A stretch of 64,000 nt of DNA from Centrapalus pauciflorus. Taxonomy: Eukaryota > Streptophyta > Magnoliopsida > Asterales > Asteraceae. The position numbers and the translations under genes were made by a program. Where the stretch lies: positions 1 to 64,000 of the forward strand of contig JAANYP010004796.1 of NCBI GenBank assembly GCA_020465985.1, given 5' to 3'. Below are positions 57,650 to 64,000 of this stretch, in pieces. Positions within the stretch are counted from its first letter, which is position 1. Each line of letters begins with the position of its first letter. A model generated the notes under the pieces. It worked only from the letters and a program-made list of their open reading frames with translations, searched no databases and was not told where the DNA came from.

Positions 57650-57998
57650 ATCTCCCCCTATTTGCAATAACCAGTCTAAGCTGGTCTTATCAAAAATCAC
57701 CATATATTTTTACAGTACATTTGCTGAAATAAAATTACAACATCAAAGTAAAGTAAAAGATCAGTTTATATATACACTGATTCTTGATTACAAAAAACAA
57801 CACATGTTCTTACAAAAGTACAACTGATGTACTGATGTGTATTAGAACTGATGCAAAAAAAAATTACAACATATGTAATTAATCTACAACTAATGTACAA
57901 CAGATTTTGGACTGTTTGTGTTGGGAGCAGATAATGGTAAGCCTGTCCAACTGATGAACAGCTTCCATTCTTCACCTACCCTGATTGGTAGATGGACA
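57650..57998 (-). other. Polypurine tract and ORF2 3' untranslated region
   Basis: Minus-strand 3' UTR between the ORF2 stop (57999) and the LTR, AT-rich with repeated ACATTAGTTGTAC-type phrases. No further gene. Confidence 0.7.
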
Positions 57999-60900
57999 TC
58001 ATTGTACTGGAGGTGGTAGTCCTTCTTCAAACATTCTTTCAAGTTCCTCCATTGTTTCTTCCAGATCTTGAATTTCAACTCTGAGAAACATGAAGTTTGG
58101 ATCTTGAAGCTCACCTCTGTCATAAAAAGCTCTCAGCTCATCCCAGATGGCTGCTCTCCATTTGCTGGACTGTCTGAAGGAATTGGCAATTCTGAAGGCT
58201 GCAAGCTGCTTAAGACCAACTTTGTGTAGGTCTGAAGCTCTCTGAAAACACTTTTTCTGGGTTAAGGGATCTACAAAAAATGCCCCCAACTCAGGTTCTT
58301 CAATTACCTTACCTTCTTCAAACTCCACTCCTTTGGGCAGGCTGTGGTTAACTCCTTTGATCTCCATAGCATAGTCTCCTTGTTCAATCATAATAAGGAG
58401 TTTTTCCAGCTCAGTATCTTTCCTTGTCCTCCTGGCCTTTATTTTTTGTTGTGTCACATAGGCACCTTCACTGACTTCTTTGGAGATCAGGCCAAGATTC
58501 TTCACTCTCTCCATCAGCTTCTTGACATATGCTCTGACAGTCTTAGCAGTTTCTGACTTAGACTCGCTCAGAGCAACTGCCAGCTCAATCCATTCTCTGT
58601 ACCCCATTTGTGCAACATCAGTGAAGTCATATGTCTCTAGTTCTTGGCCTGTTGCACACATTCTGGTTATTTTCAACTTCCACTGACTGCCTTTTCTTGA
58701 TATGGGCACAGCTTTGACAATTGCTTCCTTGGCAAGCCTTCTATCAGCAACATCCTGAAATTTTCTTCTTGCCAGGTTGTCAAAGTGGAACTGAGCTCTT
58801 GCAGAAGGCACTGGAATTTTGGTCACTGAGACCAGAGCACCTTTTTCTTTTTCTGCTTCCTTTTCTCCTGCTGATCCCTTAGCAGCTTCCATTAATTTCT
58901 TTTGCACTTCAAGAGAGGACATTTTGATTTTCTTTGCCTCTTGAAGTGCAAGAAACTTAGCAGCTTTGGCAGATTCTTTTTCTTTCCTTAGAGCTTCCAG
59001 GGCTTGAAGCTGTTCTTCTCTAAACTCAAAATATTTGTGCATAGGAAGACCCATTTCTTTGGCCCTGACTTTGTGAAATTTGATTTCTGCTGCTTTCTGT
59101 TGTAGGGGATCAACTGCTGCTTTTTCTTTTCCTTTAGCTACTGTAGTGACAGCAGCTTCAGTCCTTTCCTCCTCCTCCTCTTCTTCTTTTTCTAAAATCA
59201 GATGCCTCCTTCTGCTGCTTGGCCTGTCCTCAGGAATAAATTCCTCCCTCTTAGACTGAGCTGGGTTTGGAGTTTCAGCCTGAGTAGGCTGAGCAGTTTG
59301 GGAAGCACCCTCCAATGTACCTGTTGCAGATGGTCCTGCTGGTTGACCAGTGAGTATTGCAGGTACTGATTTCTCCTTAGGAGAAGAAGTTTTCTCCCCC
59401 TTAGACTTAGTCTTCGAGGCAGATGACTTCTCCCCCTTTGAAAGTGATGTACCAACACCTTCAACACCTGGTCTGCCTGAAGACACAAAGTCAGCAGGCT
59501 TACCAGCAGTTTTGGCAGCAGGCTTGGGGCCAACAAGGCTATTCACCAAGAAAGCCAGGTTGTCCTTCATCTCTGCAAGCTGTGAAAGACAGGTTTGAAA
59601 AGAAGAGGATTGGGTATCAGCAAGGGAGGTCAGCATAACAATATTTTCCCTATCAGAAGCTATGAACAGCAAACTTTGAAGCTGTGCAAGATGTAGTTCA
59701 AGAGAATCTTGCACATCAGCAAGGTTTGATGACACAGAATTGGATAGGGAGCCAATGAGTGTGTTCAAGCTGGCCAAGGTGGCAGGAAGAGTAGAAGTGC
59801 ATGAAGTTTGGAGAGATGACAGCTGTTGAGAGATAGCTGTCATTGAGGACACATAGTCCTGTTGTAGTGAAAGAATGGAGGAGAGAGATGTGGAGACATT
59901 TTGCAGCTGTGCAGTGAGTGCAAGCAGCTGTGAAGAATTATCAGGTTGTGGAGTGGCAGGGAAGGAATCCTTGAACAGATCAAAGAATCCTTTAAGCTGT
60001 TCAGACACAGAGTCGGAAATAAGAGAAGGTAGAGAGGACATAGAGGTTTCTAAAGAACCAACTTTGTTGGTCAGCAGGGAAAGCTGATCCTTCAAAGGTA
60101 GGTCTTTAGGAGATGGAGGTGTATGGGTGGACTGTTTAGATTGGGTTGATGGAGAAGAGGATGATGAGTCTGGTGTATGAGGATGTGATGGAGAGGGAAG
60201 AGGAACATTTGAGAGAAGCTCCATAGCCAAGGCAAAAGTAATTTGGCCCAGCTTGGAGGGGTCAGAGGGTCCCTCAGCAGCGGCTGTAGCTGCGTCATCA
60301 GGAGAAGGGGTTGATGTTGGTGGCATTTCAGATGCTGCTTGTGTTGCAACACCTTCATGAAGGCCAATGGGTGTTCCCTCTGCAGTGCCTTGGTGTAAAA
60401 GCACCTCATCATTGGGAGATGAGATATGCATTTCAACATCAGCAGTGGTGAAACCTGCTGATGGAGATTGCATAGAAGGAGCAGCCTCACCAAAGGGATT
60501 GTATGTTCCCTGAGGTTCATCAGCTTGGGTTGTTGGTCCCTCAGCAGCTGTTTGGTGTTGAACAGCAGTATCATAGGGAACAGAAGTTTGAGGCTGATCT
60601 GTTGATTGGTCTATACCAGCAGTGTGGGCACCTCGTGCAGACTCAGGGTGTAAGAAAGTTTGAGGTGGGGACAGTGTGGACTCAGTATGGAGTGGAGAGG
60701 ACTCCTGTCTTTCAATATTCTCAGCCTGTTGGGAGGCTGGAATAGTTGAGGTGGCTATCTCCGTTTGTACAACTGGCTCCTGTTGAGAGGAACCAGAGGG
60801 TCTAGGCTGACTCTGGGTGGACTCAGGTTGGAGTGAAGCAGGCTCCAATTGTGCTGAACCTTCCCCCAAAATAGGAGAGGCAGCAAGGGTGGCTTCTCTT

Positions 60901-62168
60901 ACAACTGAACCCTGTTGAGAGGGAACAGAGGAGCTGGTTGTTTGGGCTGATTTTCTTTTGGCTAGAGATTTGCGTTGGTATTGGATGGATGAAGTGGGTG
61001 ATGTTGGAGAGGAGATGAGAGGTTCAGACTGGACAGGTTTAGAGACTGGGTCAGAAACAGGTGGGTTGACCTGTTCCATAGTCTCAGGTGCCACAAAGGC
61101 ACCAGCCACAGAGGCTTCAGGTTCAACGAATGAACCAGGGTGAGGAGCCTGCTCCCCCTCAGTCATAGAGGCTAAGGGTGCAGACTCAGACTGAGCTGTT
61201 TTGGCCTTCTTGTGGACAGGCCCAGCTTCAGTGGTTGCCATGTTTCTTTTAACAAGTTTGGACCCGGCTTTGGATTTTCTCTTGGAAGCACCTTCTGGAT
61301 CCACCCTCACATCAGAGGGTCCTTCCACCAATCCTAACAACCTCCTCATTGGTGTTGACAGAGGAGGCTCATTGGGAAGAACAGCAGTGTAGAAAACTTT
61401 ATTCCCTATTACAGGGAAGGCAGCAGTATGAAGTAAAGGTTGAGAAATGTACAAGTGCTCACCACAAATGTGCCTGAATATGAGGCTCAGAAGCCTGGGG
61501 TATCGAACAGCAGCTGGTCGTGTCTCCTGCTGCACCAGGTTCCTCAGGTTCAGGAAAATCCACTTAGCCATGTCCATTGTAGTCCCATCCACCAACTGTA
61601 GGACTATTGGAATTTCATCACGGCTCAGTTGGTCAAATGAACCAACTTTGCTGCTGAAGCACATCACCACTGAGGTAAATAGAAAGCTGTAGGTAAGAGA
61701 CAGATCCTTCCTGAACAGCGTAGCTCCGATTTTGGGTTCTGCTACACCACAGAAGCGTAACAAATTTCCCATTTGTTCATTCTCAGGTTGAGGCATGTCA
61801 TATGAATCAGCAGTTGGCAGATGAAGAACCTCCCTGAGAAGATCAGTAGTGATCTCATTGGTCTGAGTCCCATTGAGAATAGTCCCCTTGATGACTTTGG
61901 TATTGGGGTTGTAGGCAATAGTGTACCAAAACTCGTATACCATCTCCTGGTACAGGACACCAGGAGTAGCAGTCATGGCGTAGTTCAATGGATGAACTGT
62001 CAAAAACTCCACCATTTGGTCATAACCTTTCCCCACATAATTTTTGGGGATTGTGAGGTTGGCAATGTAGTTAGTGGGTTTGATGGTTAGCATTATGGTG
62101 ACTGATGAGTGTTTCTGTACATCATCACCATCAAATACTGGTAGAAAGGGGTTGTTTCTGTGAGCCAT
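57999..62168 (-). CDS. Intact accessory ORF2 of a Sirevirus-like copia, 1389 aa, unknown function
   Basis: An uninterrupted frame; the first ATG (62168) is used, since the open frame upstream begins only with a non-ATG codon. Residues 20-280 form a conserved, mainly helical domain (NYVGKGYDQMVEFLTVHPLN, YQEMVYEFWYTIAYN, LRNLVQQETRP). Residues 296-323 are a basic bipartite stretch (KRKSK...KKAK), a likely nuclear signal. Residues 325-690 are Pro/Ser/Thr/Gln-rich. Residues about 700-880 are heptad-like Leu/Ser helices. A Lys/Ser-rich and then a Glu-run region follows. Residues 1120-1389 are a conserved C-terminal domain (FHFDNLARRKFQDV, QWKLKITRM, YREWIELAVALSES, FRQSSKWRAAIWDEL). It sits where Sirevirus 'envelope-like' ORFs sit, but no signal peptide or membrane helix is visible. 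A TATA box lies 108 bases upstream. It is intact although the adjacent pol has three stops. Confidence 0.85.
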   Translation of the reverse strand: MAHRNNPFLPVFDGDDVQKHSSVTIMLTIKPTNYIANLTIPKNYVGKGYDQMVEFLTVHPLNYAMTATPGVLYQEMVYEFWYTIAYNPNTKVIKGTILNGTQTNEITTDLLREVLHLPTADSYDMPQPENEQMGNLLRFCGVAEPKIGATLFRKDLSLTYSFLFTSVVMCFSSKVGSFDQLSRDEIPIVLQLVDGTTMDMAKWIFLNLRNLVQQETRPAAVRYPRLLSLIFRHICGEHLYISQPLLHTAAFPVIGNKVFYTAVLPNEPPLSTPMRRLLGLVEGPSDVRVDPEGASKRKSKAGSKLVKRNMATTEAGPVHKKAKTAQSESAPLASMTEGEQAPHPGSFVEPEASVAGAFVAPETMEQVNPPVSDPVSKPVQSEPLISSPTSPTSSIQYQRKSLAKRKSAQTTSSSVPSQQGSVVREATLAASPILGEGSAQLEPASLQPESTQSQPRPSGSSQQEPVVQTEIATSTIPASQQAENIERQESSPLHTESTLSPPQTFLHPESARGAHTAGIDQSTDQPQTSVPYDTAVQHQTAAEGPTTQADEPQGTYNPFGEAAPSMQSPSAGFTTADVEMHISSPNDEVLLHQGTAEGTPIGLHEGVATQAASEMPPTSTPSPDDAATAAAEGPSDPSKLGQITFALAMELLSNVPLPSPSHPHTPDSSSSSPSTQSKQSTHTPPSPKDLPLKDQLSLLTNKVGSLETSMSSLPSLISDSVSEQLKGFFDLFKDSFPATPQPDNSSQLLALTAQLQNVSTSLSSILSLQQDYVSSMTAISQQLSSLQTSCTSTLPATLASLNTLIGSLSNSVSSNLADVQDSLELHLAQLQSLLFIASDRENIVMLTSLADTQSSSFQTCLSQLAEMKDNLAFLVNSLVGPKPAAKTAGKPADFVSSGRPGVEGVGTSLSKGEKSSASKTKSKGEKTSSPKEKSVPAILTGQPAGPSATGTLEGASQTAQPTQAETPNPAQSKREEFIPEDRPSSRRRHLILEKEEEEEEERTEAAVTTVAKGKEKAAVDPLQQKAAEIKFHKVRAKEMGLPMHKYFEFREEQLQALEALRKEKESAKAAKFLALQEAKKIKMSSLEVQKKLMEAAKGSAGEKEAEKEKGALVSVTKIPVPSARAQFHFDNLARRKFQDVADRRLAKEAIVKAVPISRKGSQWKLKITRMCATGQELETYDFTDVAQMGYREWIELAVALSESKSETAKTVRAYVKKLMERVKNLGLISKEVSEGAYVTQQKIKARRTRKDTELEKLLIMIEQGDYAMEIKGVNHSLPKGVEFEEGKVIEEPELGAFFVDPLTQKKCFQRASDLHKVGLKQLAAFRIANSFRQSSKWRAAIWDELRAFYDRGELQDPNFMFLRVEIQDLEETMEELERMFEEGLPPPVQ

Positions 62169-62859
62169 TTTTGAAATAGTGAAAGTAGCAGAAGCACAAG
62201 ACACTTAGTCGATTTTTAAGATTCTTAGGAGGTTTATGGTAGTAGTGAGGAAGACGAAGATGAAACAGTATGAGGTATTTATAGGATTTGAATGTGAGTG
62301 GGTATGAGAGAGAAATTTTTGGGAAGTTGATTTGAAAAGGTCGTTAACGGAAAATGGAACGGTTGTCCATGTCAGACCGTTTGTCAGACCACTTGAGCCC
62401 TTTTTAATCACTAACACACGTAACCCACATTATCCGCAGTAATTAAGTTAAATAAAAACAGAAATTAAGTAACTTAATTGTGAAGAAAGGTAATTTAAAA
62501 ACTGTTGGTCTAAGCTGTTGGTCAAACCTGTGATGAGCAGGGTCATCACAAGGTGTTCACTCTTCAAGCTGTTTCCTCAACCTGTTCAGCGATGTAAGAA
62601 CAGGTTGTGTTCAATAGCTGATCAGGTTACAAGACAATGTCTTGTAAATCAGTGTGAAGGAGAGATCAGAGTGAAGAATGGAACATCAGAGCAGGCTGGA
62701 CGAGTAAACTGTTTTTGTTCAGCCTGTTGTATGTTAAAGCTGTTCAAGGATTTCAGAAAAATGGCTATGTACAGAATATGCATAACCTGTTCTGTTCTAA
62801 GCTGTTTTGAGAAACTTGAGCAGTGTGAGACATACAAAGTCTTAGACCTTTGAGGACAC
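62169..62859 (-). promoter_or_regulatory. Pol-ORF2 spacer with internal TATA box (minus copy)
   Basis: 691 bases on the minus strand between the pol stop and the ORF2 ATG. TATAAATA is the complement of 62276-62283, in the context CCTATAAATACC, followed by a CT-rich leader. GAACAG/CAGCTTG motifs are concentrated in the pol-proximal half. The position and sequence of the TATA box are conserved with 45780-45787. Confidence 0.6.
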
Positions 62860-64000
62860 TTAGTCACTTTTGTTTAACATGCCCAGCTTGCTGACAAGGT
62901 AATTAAACCTGGTTTCATCAAGAGGTTTGGTGAAAATGTCTGCAAGCTATTCATTTGTGGAAATAAAACTTACCTCCACATTACCTTTCTGGATGTGATC
63001 CCTGATGGAATGATGTCTGACTACGATATGCTTTGTTCTTTAATGATATACTGGATCGTTGGAAATGGCTATGGCACTTGTGTTGTCACCCAGAATAGGA
63101 GTTTTCCTATATACAAGCCCATAGTCTTCAAGCTAATGCTGCATCCACAGAATCTGCCCACAGCAGCTTCCAGCTGCAATGTACTCAGCTTCAGCAGTAG
63201 AAGTAGACACTGAGTTCTGCTTCTTGCAGCACCAACTTATCAACTTACCACCAAGGAGTTGACATCCACCTGTTGTGCTTTTCCTATCTAGCCTGCAGCC
63301 TGCAAAATCAGAATATGAATAACCTGTTAGTTCAAGACTTGAGTCTTTGGGATACCAAAGACCCAAACCTGATGTGCCCTTCAGGTATCTGAAGATTCTT
63401 TTAACAGCAGCTAGATGAGATTCCTTTGGGTCAGCTTGGAACCTAGCACACAAACAGGTGGCAAACATAATATCAGGTCTACTAGCAGTTAAATATAGCA
63501 AGCTCCCAATCATACCTCTGTAAGCTGTTACTGAAACAGCTTTGCCACTGGCATCAGCATCCAATTTTACATTAGTTGCCATTGGGGTTTTAATAGGAGA
63601 ACTTTGATCAAATTTAAACTTTTTCAAGAGATCTAAGGTATACTTTCTTTGATTTATAAAAATTCCAGTTGAGGTTTGCTTAACCTGTAATCCTAAAAAG
63701 AAAGTAAGTTCTCCCATCATACTCATTTCATGTTTGGATTTCATGAGTAATGAAAAATTCTTGCATAACTGCTCATTGGTAGAACCAAATATTATATCAT
63801 CCACATAAATTTTAACAAGCATAATATCAGATTTCACTTTCTTTATGAACAGTGTGGTATCCACTTTACCTCTAGAATACCCATTGCTCATAAGAAATTC
63901 AGTAAGAGTGTCATACCAGGCTCTAGGGGCTTGTTTGAGACCATAGAGAGCTTTGTCCAACTTATAGACAAAACCTGGATGTTGTTCATTTTCAAAACCC
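62860..64000 (-). pseudogene. pol: Copia RT/RNase H (partial at window edge), three nonsense changes
   Basis: From the window edge: YELDKALYGLKQAPRAWYD, the catalytic IYVDDIIFGST, LTFFLGLQVKQ and MKTPMA-type blocks, RNase H with YSYSDFAGC, RKSTTGGCQLLGG and STAEAEYIAAGSC. The frame then hits TAG at about 63133 where the other copy has CAG. Two more stops follow before the natural end: TAA near 63041, where the other copy has a serine codon, and TAG near 62930, where it has CAG. Otherwise the sequence is nearly identical to 43669-45194. The rest of pol is outside the window. Confidence 0.9.

Larger units (their letters stand above)
56523..64000 (-). mobile_element. Sirevirus-like copia, minus-strand copy (runs off window)
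   Basis: Same family as 38034-51532. From the right edge: RT and RNase H (64000-62860), spacer with internal TATA, accessory ORF2, polypurine tract, 3' LTR (57649-56523). gag, integrase and the 5' LTR lie beyond the window. It interrupts the Ty3 LTR fragment at 56522 and is therefore younger. Confidence 0.92.

Noticed and set aside
57999..62204. Start of ORF2 at 62204 rather than 62168
   Set aside because: The upstream 12 codons begin with GTG, not ATG, and the first ATG (MAHRNN) aligns with the ATG of the sister copy (MAQRNN at 45895).

Overview
The window is nuclear DNA of a flowering plant. It is made almost entirely of nested, mostly decayed LTR retrotransposons (Ty3 and Ty1/copia), short terminal-inverted-repeat (TIR) elements and long TA microsatellites. 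I see no intact ordinary host gene, tRNA, rRNA or CRISPR array. Plant origin follows from initiator-Met-tRNA type primer sites (TGGTATCAGAGC), Sirevirus-like copia elements carrying an extra ORF after pol, and short fragments resembling plant malic enzyme and SnRK2 kinase exons. A family-level assignment (perhaps Asteraceae) is only a guess.

Layout. 1-8285: TIR elements, a hAT-like element, two minus-strand LTR fragments and an LTR element without ORFs, most of them bordered by (TA)n tracts. 8285-11791: a candidate Helitron-like segment with small host-gene fragments. 11792-19891: a Ty3 element (gag readable, pol decayed) with 2-kb LTRs and one ambiguous base at 14746. 19892-24544: two LTRs of another family in direct tandem, with no internal region. 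24545-33265: a plus-strand copia element ('family 2') interrupted by a related fragment. 33266-38033: a minus-strand family-2 copy. 38034-51532: a complete 13.5-kb Sirevirus-like copia with an AGGTA target duplication. 51538-54660: an Athila-like non-autonomous element. 54661-55475: an AT-rich block. 55476-56522: a Ty3 LTR fragment. 56523-64000: a second Sirevirus-like copy on the minus strand, running off the window, with an uninterrupted 1389-codon accessory ORF.

Most interesting theme: every copia copy here with a preserved 3' half has, after pol, a roughly 0.7-1.2-kb spacer and then a large accessory ORF ('ORF2'). The spacer looks like a promoter. In the Sirevirus-like pair there is a conserved TATAAATA about 110 bases before the ORF2 start. 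In family 2 there are conserved TGGGCC/GGGCTT motifs and a 3' splice site immediately before the ATG. This suggests ORF2 is transcribed from its own internal promoter rather than translated from the full-length RNA.

A second theme: several unrelated LTRs share one design, in the order initiator region, short leader, GTAAG-type splice donor, then a degenerate array of about 10-base units with a TTCG core. In the Ty3 element a matching acceptor lies just before gag, so splicing would remove the primer-binding site from a gag mRNA. All functional statements are read from sequence alone.
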